A stretch of 45,375 bases of DNA from positions 1 to 45,375 of IMG/VR virus record IMGVR_UViG_3300045747_000259. One strand, written 5' to 3'. The DNA is from a virus. Shown piece by piece: positions 39,088 to 45,375 of the stretch (positions are counted from its first letter, which is position 1; each line of letters begins with the position of its first letter). The notes beneath the pieces are model-generated. The model did not search any database. It was given only the letters and a program-made list of their open reading frames with translations, and was not told where the DNA came from. The position numbers and the translations under genes were made by a program.

Positions 39088-41232
39088 TTATTGTCCTGGG
39101 AAGAAAGGAAGGTTAGCAGCCCTACCCATAGAAGCATCAACAGCTGAGCCCATTGGTGATTGAGGTCGTGGTACTTCATTTGGATTTTGTGGTTGCATTG
39201 GGTTTGTTCCATCTTGAGTCATTGAAGAACCTTTACTGAGAGCCATAGGTCCAGCTGATTCACCTCCAGCCATTGTCTGCATAGCAGTATGCTGTGCATC
39301 CTGTTGCATCTGTTGCTGTTGCATCTGTTGCTGTAGTTGTGAAGGTTGCTTGTTCAAGATAGCATCGTACTCAGCTTTACTAATATAGTCATAAATATCC
39401 TGTCCTTGAATATCAAGAAGTTTCTCAAGAGCCATGAGCTGTGAAGCCGCGGCCTCGGGGTCCTGATTTCTCATAGAATAGATAAGAGTAATTTGATTTG
39501 TAATAACAGGGAAGAGCGCCATAAATGTTTGCTTCTGTATTTCAATAGAAGGTAGAAGCATTGAATCTGGGTCTATAATGAAATCAACATAGTCGCTCAT
39601 GTGGCCGTGAGCCTTCATCTCATCGAATAACTTCTTTGAAGAAATTGTTCTCGTTGGTACATTCTCGAGGAGTTCTCCTTCTGGAGTAAAGTCAAAACCG
39701 AGGCGTAGGTTCTTTGAAGCTGCTACTGCATGCTTACCTGTACCCATTCCTTCATCATCAACAATCTCTTGTGATTCCATGAAGTAGTCCGGATTCTGCT
39801 TTGTAAACTCAGCGAGCTGGTCCTGAGAGTCAATCATAAATACCTTATCAACAGAGTATGTCTGCATAATCCAAGTATTAGCAATATGCGCATCTTTCTG
39901 TAGACCTGTAACAACTGAGTTCTTTGGAGGAGTAAGACGATTATACGCAGCTTCCTTGAGAATAACTGTAGAACCGAGAGTTGTCTCAGACTGAGCTCCG
40001 GCTACAATGTTATTAACACCTGTGTTCTCCTCGATATTCTGCTTCTGCTTATCTCCAAAGAGCATACCTTGCTGTACGTTTCCAGAAGTCTTCACAACAT
40101 CAATATCTGTACCAGGATGCTTAGGGTTTACGATGTTTGGACCACGTTTATATGTAGCTGTACCGTTCTGTACTTGAGCCCCGAAAAGAAGAGGGAATAT
40201 TTCTGCTTCCACCTGCTGAGCATTAAGAGAGTTGATATATGTATAGATAGCAGTATTACCTCGCATCATTTCATAGAGTCCAACTCCGTGTGGGTCGTTA
40301 GGATTCTTTACAAAACAACGAGCTGTAACAATAGAACCATGTGAGCCATCGTTTGGAAGTTCACCGTCATAAATAACCATCTTTCCGCAAACAATAACGT
40401 ATCGGTTTAGAAGTTCATTCTCGTAGTATCCAATAGTTACGGATGTATGTAGCTTCTCACGGTTTTCATCTTTAGCTTCTTCCGATACAGAACAATACTC
40501 GAGATTTTTCTTATTCTTTTCAGCATCCGGATACATCGCATAGAACTCATCCTTTAGCATATCTTTTTCGTAGTATGCTTCTCCCCATGACCAATAGTCT
40601 CCGTGGTTGAATCCGACTCCGAGCCATGTTCTTTTAACATCCATAGGCTCACGGTAAATATCATCGTATAGAATCTTATCAACTCCTTTACGTTTTACTT
40701 GTACTCGACGAGGGTAGACACGCCAAGCAGCCCATCCGTATGTGAATAGGTTTTGATACACCATCATAAGAGTATTCTCTCCGTTACCACCTGTCATACT
40801 CCAACTTCTCTTCCAAAGCTCATAAGCAGCTTTCGCGTAGATTTTATCATCAGCCACAACTGTAGCATCCGGCAACTTCCCCGCGAGTACACTTGTAGCA
40901 ATCATAATCTTTGAGAAAGCTATCGGCTCTTGAGATACAGGTACACCGGAACGATTCTGGTCACGGTCCGTTAATTTCTGTGGATATACGTTAATATCGT
41001 ACGCACCGTTGGCCATTTTATTGTAGAACACCATTGAACCCCATCCAGATTTCTCGTAGAGCTTCTGTCCATAGGTTACGTTCGTATTTACGAGATTTAT
41101 TTCAACTTCTGCGGCTAGAGCATCGAATTTTTCGCGATATTGCGACTTCTTCATCTCTTTTTTCTTATTTTCGATAAATTCTATCGTTTTTTTGTCGTCT
41201 TTTTTAACTTTCGCAGAGGAAGTTGGATTCAT
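39088..41232 (-). CDS. Portal protein (P22-like), 714 aa
   Basis: Large portal with a helical C-terminus that ends in a Gln/Met-rich tail (from about residue 610). The N-terminus is Lys-rich. Central parts such as TYGWAAWRVYPRRV and LNAQQVEAEIFPLLF are portal-like. Position directly after the large terminase agrees. Portals form the 12-mer that threads DNA into the head. Confidence 0.8.
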   Translation of the reverse strand: MNPTSSAKVKKDDKKTIEFIENKKKEMKKSQYREKFDALAAEVEINLVNTNVTYGQKLYEKSGWGSMVFYNKMANGAYDINVYPQKLTDRDQNRSGVPVSQEPIAFSKIMIATSVLAGKLPDATVVADDKIYAKAAYELWKRSWSMTGGNGENTLMMVYQNLFTYGWAAWRVYPRRVQVKRKGVDKILYDDIYREPMDVKRTWLGVGFNHGDYWSWGEAYYEKDMLKDEFYAMYPDAEKNKKNLEYCSVSEEAKDENREKLHTSVTIGYYENELLNRYVIVCGKMVIYDGELPNDGSHGSIVTARCFVKNPNDPHGVGLYEMMRGNTAIYTYINSLNAQQVEAEIFPLLFGAQVQNGTATYKRGPNIVNPKHPGTDIDVVKTSGNVQQGMLFGDKQKQNIEENTGVNNIVAGAQSETTLGSTVILKEAAYNRLTPPKNSVVTGLQKDAHIANTWIMQTYSVDKVFMIDSQDQLAEFTKQNPDYFMESQEIVDDEGMGTGKHAVAASKNLRLGFDFTPEGELLENVPTRTISSKKLFDEMKAHGHMSDYVDFIIDPDSMLLPSIEIQKQTFMALFPVITNQITLIYSMRNQDPEAAASQLMALEKLLDIQGQDIYDYISKAEYDAILNKQPSQLQQQMQQQQMQQDAQHTAMQTMAGGESAGPMALSKGSSMTQDGTNPMQPQNPNEVPRPQSPMGSAVDASMGRAANLPFFPGQ

Positions 41233-41267
41233 AATATAATAATAACGTTTATTTTAATAAAGTGCAA

Positions 41268-42983
41268 TTAGTTATCGTTCCACATCGCATTAAAATGTGA
41301 AAGTGAATCCTTCTGCTGAGTTTCTTCGATATATTTTCCCTGTTCTTGAAGTACAGCGTATCCAATTGAGGCCGCCATGACGATGTCATCGTGCTTTCCG
41401 AGCATCGCTTCCGCTTTTCCTTTCGCATTTCGCACGAAGGTGAACATCTCACCTAATAGCGGAGCTGGGAATCCTTTATCTTTTCTAATAAAGACCGCCT
41501 TTAGCGAAGCCAGTGAGAATGGGCGTGTAGCACTCGTCGTTTTCCACCCGAAGTATTTCGTAACCTTCTGTGTAATATCATCAAAAGCTTTTCTGTAGTA
41601 CAGATTGAGATATCCCATCTTCTCGAGAGCATCATTCACCCAGAGTCCGTCCTTGTTCACCTCAATCCCGAGCAGCGCCCAGTTGTAGAACTTCCCGAGT
41701 TTATACGCGTCAGTCGCCAATTCATCCGGTGGTACTTGGGACCTGTATAACCCCGCGCACTCCTCCGTCTTATGGTTAATCACATAGAGTACTTGTGCAT
41801 CTCCGTGCGCGAGTCCCTCCGCCGTATCTCCACCTATGACGTACTTCACGTTCGGTTGCGGAGCTTCGAACATCTCAAAGGACCCCGAAGTCACCGGTTG
41901 GAATTGTATTTTCCCATCTCCGGTATCAATCAGTTCACCTTTCACTCCCGGTTTCACTTGAGATAGTAGAGACGACACTTTCGCAATAGGGAAGTAACTC
42001 TGACCCGTCGAAAGAAACGCCTCCTCCGCCGTCGTAGGGTATTCCTGTTTGAGCTTCTTTATAGCATCCGTCCCGGACTTCCCTCCCAACTGCAACCACT
42101 TCATGTAATAGTAAGTAATTTCAATATCGTCGAGATTATGCTCCTGCTGGTACTCCGCCCACGGTATTTCACACTCTTCCATCTGTGATACCGGCACTGG
42201 CGCCGTAATCTTTTTCATTTCCATGTCGTCGTACTGCCAGTTATAAAAATGCGGCATGAACTGCACACGAGAAAGCGTATGGTTTATTTTATTCCTACTG
42301 AGCCAGTTCTCATTGAACATCTCATAAAAATATCCGGCCATACCTTCCGCTGTGGACTCAATAAAAACGTACCCATCAAATGGTACCGCTGGGAATGTTC
42401 CAGTAATAACTTCTTCCGCACGCTTCGGCACAGTCGCGCATAGTTTAGCGAACTCCGAAATGTGAACGAGGTGGTATGTTCCTGAACGTCCGGAAGTTGA
42501 TACTAGAATCGAAGATGTAGACCCCACATCCTTTCCGTAATCAATAGTCACCTGAATCTTTCTTGATGAGTTTCGGTTAAGTCTAAAGAACGCCCCTTTC
42601 ACATCCTCGGCCATATTCCTGAGAGCAAAATCAATCTTTTTGTCGAAAATAGTTACCGCATCCTCGAGCTTGTGCGCAATAATTATTCCTTCCTTGTTGG
42701 TAGTGAAGAGTATCTCATCGAGAATATAGAGGTCGATAAACGTAGTGAACCCCAACTGCCGACTCTTGAGAATTATATGTCGATGATACGGGTCCGGAAC
42801 GTTCAAGTAAGTATCATAAAAATGCTGTTGTGCTCTGTTCATAGAGAACACACTCTTCTTTCCGTCTTTATCAATTATCCAATATAAATTCTTGAGTCTC
42901 CACTCTTTACTTTTGATGAGACTCGGATTCTCCGTAAGAAGTTGAACAATCCTCTCATTGTGTTCGTTTACAGGATTTGCCAT
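41268..42983 (-). CDS. terL: Large terminase subunit, 571 aa
   Basis: ATPase motifs: ILKSRQLGFTTF near residues 66-77 (Walker A with the Lys before RQLG), VFIESTAEG near 202-210 (Walker B then motif III). Nuclease motifs: VIGGDTAEG near 380-388, GIEVNKDG near 431 and KHDDIVMAAS near 530. Powers DNA packaging and cuts the genome. Base composition is more GC-rich than the downstream structural genes. Two bases after the small-terminase candidate. Confidence 0.92.
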   Translation of the reverse strand: MANPVNEHNERIVQLLTENPSLIKSKEWRLKNLYWIIDKDGKKSVFSMNRAQQHFYDTYLNVPDPYHRHIILKSRQLGFTTFIDLYILDEILFTTNKEGIIIAHKLEDAVTIFDKKIDFALRNMAEDVKGAFFRLNRNSSRKIQVTIDYGKDVGSTSSILVSTSGRSGTYHLVHISEFAKLCATVPKRAEEVITGTFPAVPFDGYVFIESTAEGMAGYFYEMFNENWLSRNKINHTLSRVQFMPHFYNWQYDDMEMKKITAPVPVSQMEECEIPWAEYQQEHNLDDIEITYYYMKWLQLGGKSGTDAIKKLKQEYPTTAEEAFLSTGQSYFPIAKVSSLLSQVKPGVKGELIDTGDGKIQFQPVTSGSFEMFEAPQPNVKYVIGGDTAEGLAHGDAQVLYVINHKTEECAGLYRSQVPPDELATDAYKLGKFYNWALLGIEVNKDGLWVNDALEKMGYLNLYYRKAFDDITQKVTKYFGWKTTSATRPFSLASLKAVFIRKDKGFPAPLLGEMFTFVRNAKGKAEAMLGKHDDIVMAASIGYAVLQEQGKYIEETQQKDSLSHFNAMWNDN

Positions 42984-42985
42984 GC

Positions 42986-43504
42986 TTAAAAGTCCGTGTC
43001 GATATTATACAACGGGTCATCTTCCGGGTCCTTGTATTTCACATTCCTGTACTTTTTCGGTACGAGTTCCGCTACATTATCAACAATCTGTGGTGCGGTG
43101 TTAATCGTCTGGTTCTCCACCTGTTGGAGTATCACCGACCTCAGTCTATTATTGTCCTTCCCCTTCTTTGTTTCGTACTCGTCCTTCGGATTAAATTTCG
43201 CCCACGCTCCTCCTATAGCATTAAGCGCCCCAATCAGGTCTTTATTTGAGAAGTCTTTCACACCTCGTGATTTGAACTCGTGCATTATGGACAGCGCGAG
43301 GCTGTTCGATTCCTGTGCGAGCATGTTCATCGCATTATTGTACCCCTTCGTCTTCTCAATTTTATCTTTTGGAGAAGCTGCTACTGTAGCCGAATACCCG
43401 AGGTCCCGAGCAATTCCTGAGCGGTTTTCACCTTTAGCACCCCAAACACGACGAGCATACGCCATCTGTCGGAGAGTAGAACCGTTTTTTGGTATCTGTG
43501 GCAT
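42986..43504 (-). CDS. terS: Small terminase subunit candidate, 172 aa
   Basis: N-terminal ARRVWGAKGENRSGIARDLGYS resembles a helix-turn-helix DNA-binding segment, then helical sequence for oligomerisation. Immediately upstream of terL, as usual. TATAAT six bases before its ATG suggests a leaderless start of its own. Confidence 0.7.
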   Translation of the reverse strand: MPQIPKNGSTLRQMAYARRVWGAKGENRSGIARDLGYSATVAASPKDKIEKTKGYNNAMNMLAQESNSLALSIMHEFKSRGVKDFSNKDLIGALNAIGGAWAKFNPKDEYETKKGKDNNRLRSVILQQVENQTINTAPQIVDNVAELVPKKYRNVKYKDPEDDPLYNIDTDF

Positions 43505-43510
43505 AGATAT

Positions 43511-43516
43511 ATTATA
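43511..43516 (-). promoter_or_regulatory. Extended -10 box for the terminase operon
   Basis: TATAAT preceded by TGA on the minus strand, six bases before the ATG at 43504. No good -35; extended -10 promoters can do without. Confidence 0.45.
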
Positions 43517-43519
43517 TCA

Positions 43520-43774
43520 TTAGAAATATCCTTCAGGGAAGTTACCAGGAGGTAGTGGTACACCGTTATCATCAACATATACATTGGCTGGGTACATAGC
43601 GATATTTCTCTTTCTTGTCTCATTCTCCTCTTCTTTCTTTTCAATATCTTTCACATACTCCTCAATAAGAGTAATCATAACTTTATTCATAGACTTGCCA
43701 CTGTAAGCCGCTTTACCTTTAAACTTGTTTCTCAAGTCTTCGCTTATCTTTAATATAATTTGTTTGTTATTCAT
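43520..43774 (-). CDS. Ribbon-helix-helix regulator, 84 aa
   Basis: QIILKISEDLRNKFKGKAAY (strand then helix) and SMNKVMITLIEEYVKDIEK (second helix) fit Arc/CopG-type repressors. The C-terminal half is Pro/Gly-rich. It faces the repeat-rich hub and its own -35 overlaps a repeat, so autoregulation and control of the hub are likely. A partition-protein role (ParR-like) is an alternative, though no ATPase partner is seen. Confidence 0.65.
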   Translation of the reverse strand: MNNKQIILKISEDLRNKFKGKAAYSGKSMNKVMITLIEEYVKDIEKKEEENETRKRNIAMYPANVYVDDNGVPLPPGNFPEGYF

Positions 43775-43782
43775 ATATTGTA

Positions 43783-43811
43783 ACTATAACATATATTCAT
43801 ATTAAATACAA
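43783..43811 (-). promoter_or_regulatory. RHH promoter overlapping a hub repeat
   Basis: Minus strand TTGTAT (43806-43811), 17-base spacer, TATAGT (43783-43788) preceded by TGT. Eight bases to the ATG at 43774. The -35 touches the CCAACACAACG repeat starting at 43812. Confidence 0.55.
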
Positions 43812-44167
43812 CCAACACAACGAAGTTTCTTATGTTGGTTTACAAAACCTATATGTATCAATAGTAAAAGTGATGTTGGTGTCGCAAAACCAACACAACG
43901 CAAGCAAAAAGCAGTTAGGTCGCATAAATAAAAAAAGTATATATATATACATCTTTTTAGTATATATTTATATTATCTTTTTTATTATCTTAATTATTTT
44001 AAAAAAATACAATCTTATGTTGGTTTTAGAGAGAAAACCCTTATAAATCAAGGGCTTTTGATACCAACATAAAGAATTGCGTTGTGTTGGCTTATGTTGG
44101 TTTGCTAAAAAACCTTTATAAATCAATGGTCCTACGACAACATAAGAAAAGCGACATATGTTGGTTT
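43810..44167. repeat. Inverted and direct TGTTGG repeats (iteron-like)
   Basis: About ten copies of TGTTGG or CCAACA in both orientations, often as TTATGTTGGTTT or ACCAACACAACG (near 43811, 43833, 43873, 43889, 44016, 44063, 44083, 44093, a degenerate one at 44136, and 44157). They sit next to the RHH gene and around an AT-rich tract. Probably regulator-binding sites or origin iterons. Confidence 0.7.
43920..44010. other. AT-rich tract, possible unwinding element
   Basis: Almost entirely A and T (repeated TATATA, runs of T and A), between repeat copies. With the DnaA-box match at 44666 it could mark a replication origin. Confidence 0.45.
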
Positions 44168-44362
44168 TGATATAAATTTAATTTTATTGTGGAAATTTTT
44201 TTTAGAAATTTTTTTAGGTAAAAAAGATACAGAAAAGGGAGGTGGTGTTCTTATTCACACGCAAGGCGAGAGAGGACATGCACGCACTGCGGGAGGTACA
44301 GGATTCTTTTCCATAAAAACATACCCACCCCTATGGAAAGGGGTCACCCCCCGACCCGTCCG

Positions 44363-44385
44363 GCCTTATTCTACAAGGCTTTTTT
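44363..44385 (+). terminator. Intrinsic terminator 1 in the hub
   Basis: GCCTT (44363-44367), loop, AAGGC (44375-44379), then T6. One of a family of similar hairpins; others lie near 44038, 44108 (degenerate), 44497 and 44643. Confidence 0.55.
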
Positions 44386-44438
44386 AAAGCGCAACAGAAA
44401 AAGAAGCGTGTCAATGACATAGGTATATAGTACAGTCA

Positions 44439-44491
44439 ATAGAACAGGCGTTCTATATATAGTGTCATAACAATATTATTGTACGACATTG
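44439..44491. promoter_or_regulatory. Dyad cluster in the hub
   Basis: ATAGAAC-AGGC-GTTCTAT (44439-44456) is a perfect 7 bp stem with a 4-base loop. ACAATA-T-TATTGT (44470-44482) is a 13-base palindrome, flanked by GTGTCAT and CGACATT, which extends it as an imperfect dyad of about 28 bases. Likely operator sites for a regulator. Confidence 0.5.
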
Positions 44492-44496
44492 AAAGT

Positions 44497-44519
44497 AGCC
44501 TGTGTTTAAAGGCTTTTTT
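44497..44519 (+). terminator. Intrinsic terminator 2 in the hub
   Basis: AGCCT (44497-44501), loop GTGTTTAA, AGGCT (44510-44514), followed by a run of T to 44519. Confidence 0.5.
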
Positions 44520-44665
44520 AGATAATCGCCAGAAAAGCTATATTTTACGTTATTATTTTACGACACTGCACCCATTGACAACTACCCCCACGCGTGGCAA
44601 GACGCAAAAAACCTAACCCCCCAGAAACCGGTCCAGAATAACCCTTATACAACAAGGCTTTTCCG

Positions 44666-44674
44666 TTATCCACA
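44666..44674 (+). promoter_or_regulatory. DnaA-box match
   Basis: TTATCCACA, the bacterial consensus, in the hub 20 bases before the early promoter. A single copy could occur by chance. Confidence 0.45.
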
Positions 44675-44693
44675 ACTTTCTTTTACATACCAC

Positions 44694-44722
44694 TTGCAAT
44701 AGCACCGGCACCGTGCTACTAT
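44694..44722 (+). promoter_or_regulatory. Early promoter P1
   Basis: TTGCAA (44694-44699), 17-base spacer, TACTAT (44717-44722) preceded by TGC. A leader of about 38 bases with a GC-rich dyad (GTACC...GGTAC-like ends) precedes the ATG at 44767. This would drive the first early cluster through the junction. Confidence 0.6.
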
Positions 44723-44766
44723 GTACCTACAGGCCGGCAATAACCCCCGCGCCTTGTACCTTTAAA

Positions 44767-45027
44767 ATGAACAATATAGAATTTTCAAAAATACTAACAG
44801 ACACAACTAACGCGCTAGCACACGCGGACAACGTGAAAGACTACCGCGCACGCTTCTACAAGTTATACCAAGAAGCCAAGGCGGATGGCGTAGCGGTAGA
44901 GTATCGTGTACACGAGCGAAGTATAGAAGACAATGACAAGGCCAGTAACCTGCTAGGCGACCCACTAACCACAGAGCTAGAGCATCAACCTAGTAGAATG
45001 CCAGAGAGTCCACTATTGAACAACTAA
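44767..45027 (+). CDS. First early protein, hypothetical, 86 aa
   Basis: Helical and charged; acidic C-terminal part. Start at 44767 (TTTAAAATG) preferred to an upstream in-frame start at 44713 that lies in the promoter. Not recognised. Confidence 0.65.
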   Translation: MNNIEFSKILTDTTNALAHADNVKDYRARFYKLYQEAKADGVAVEYRVHERSIEDNDKASNLLGDPLTTELEHQPSRMPESPLLNN

Positions 45028-45028
45028 C

Positions 45029-45304
45029 ATGATAGTAGACCTCATCTTAAACCGAAAAGAAGGACGCAACCTATCAACCAACGGCAACGGCAACTTGCGC
45101 GCATCCTCACATTACGATGCTAAAACGTTCTATAACGACGTGACAAGCTACGGCGAGATAGGCCACGCGATAGCCGAAGCGTTGGACAACGGCGAAGAAG
45201 TGGACGTTAAGCGCACACTTTGCGACTATATCAACTACGGCGACTACAACCCTACACTTTGCGACTATATCAACAGCGTACAGTGGATAGACTCAGACGA
45301 GTAG
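45029..45304 (+). CDS. Early protein with internal 13-residue repeat, 91 aa
   Basis: The C-terminus carries TLCDYINYGDYNP then TLCDYINSVQW, a 13-residue tandem repeat reflecting a 39-base period in the DNA. Start one base after the previous stop in AACAACTAACATG. Its last 78 bases are duplicated at 1-78. Not recognised. Confidence 0.7.
   Translation: MIVDLILNRKEGRNLSTNGNGNLRASSHYDAKTFYNDVTSYGEIGHAIAEALDNGEEVDVKRTLCDYINYGDYNPTLCDYINSVQWIDSDE
45215..45274 (+). repeat. 39-base-period tandem repeat
   Basis: ACACTTTGCGACTATATCAA plus one more base occurs identically at 45215-45235 and 45254-45274 (21 bases). In frame with the gene. Confidence 0.85.
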
Positions 45305-45375
45305 ACCCCACGGCCGGCGACTCGAGAAGCGCAACAGCGCACAACCTCGAGGAGCTACCCGTGTGACCTAACCAT
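45227..45375. repeat. Terminal overlap, right copy (matches 1-149)
   Basis: Second copy of the overlap; includes the end of the gene at 45029 and the start of leader A. Differs from the left copy at 45353 (A for C). Confidence 0.95.

Noticed and set aside
165-43504. Integrase, CI-like repressor, diversity-generating reverse transcriptase, tRNA genes
   Set aside because: None recognised on either strand; the Mtd-like N-terminus of the collagen protein has no reverse transcriptase or template repeat nearby.
44187-44387. 66-aa open frame in the hub
   Set aside because: It runs through a terminator hairpin and low-complexity T-rich sequence, has no start signal, and its C-terminus is the translated stem-loop.

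Overview
This window is an essentially complete genome of a tailed phage (Caudoviricetes) with podovirus-type architecture. The first 149 bases recur as the last 149 (positions 1-149 and 45227-45375, one mismatch). They lie inside one gene that runs across the junction, so the sequence is best read as a circular or circularly permuted unit of about 45.2 kb. No integrase, CI-like repressor, tRNA or CRISPR array was seen. UGA is used as an ordinary stop codon.

Layout. A roughly 1 kb non-coding hub (43775-44766) separates two divergent blocks. Rightward from 44767, through the junction and on to 14089, lies the early/replication block. It starts with many tiny unknown genes (44767-4344). Then come an SSB-like protein (4429-5094), an AEP primase/SF3 helicase fusion (5361-7727), an SF2 helicase (7729-9000), more tiny genes including zinc-finger and membrane peptides, a split HNH gene, a resolvase-like nuclease, a ribbon-helix-helix (RHH) protein and a PD-(D/E)XK nuclease. 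Leftward from 43774 to 14258 lies the late block: RHH regulator, small and large terminase, portal, an accessory HNH/zinc-finger cassette (37414-38401), scaffold, decoration and major capsid proteins, collagen-like and lectin-like appendages, a papain-fold cell-wall hydrolase, a two-domain glycosyltransferase, a holin, an adaptor, a tail nozzle, fibres and three probable ejection proteins. The blocks converge on a bidirectional terminator (14195-14254). No long tape-measure, sheath or tail-tube gene is present.

Regulation is the most striking part. Several sigma70-type promoters carry an extended -10 (TGn) and often the 12-mer TTGACACCGACA at the -35. At least three, and perhaps seven, place the -10 box only 6-9 bases before the ATG, so the mRNAs should be leaderless. 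Almost no gene has a Shine-Dalgarno sequence. The exception is the cassette at 37479-38401, where four of the five genes have one, so that cassette looks imported. Two promoters are abutted by a palindrome (GCTAC-WT-AC-AW-GTAGC) that keeps its symmetry through paired substitutions. Structured non-coding elements sit at 5103-5334 and 9428-9549, and the intergenic hub holds about ten TGTTGG repeats, an AT-rich tract, a DnaA-box match and several terminator-like hairpins.

Host. The phage uses host-type sigma70 promoters. Its peptidoglycan-binding modules (18168-19163 and 27205-28185) resemble those I know to be abundant in Patescibacteria/Parcubacteria (CPR). Together with the lack of Shine-Dalgarno sites, this suggests, but does not prove, a CPR host.
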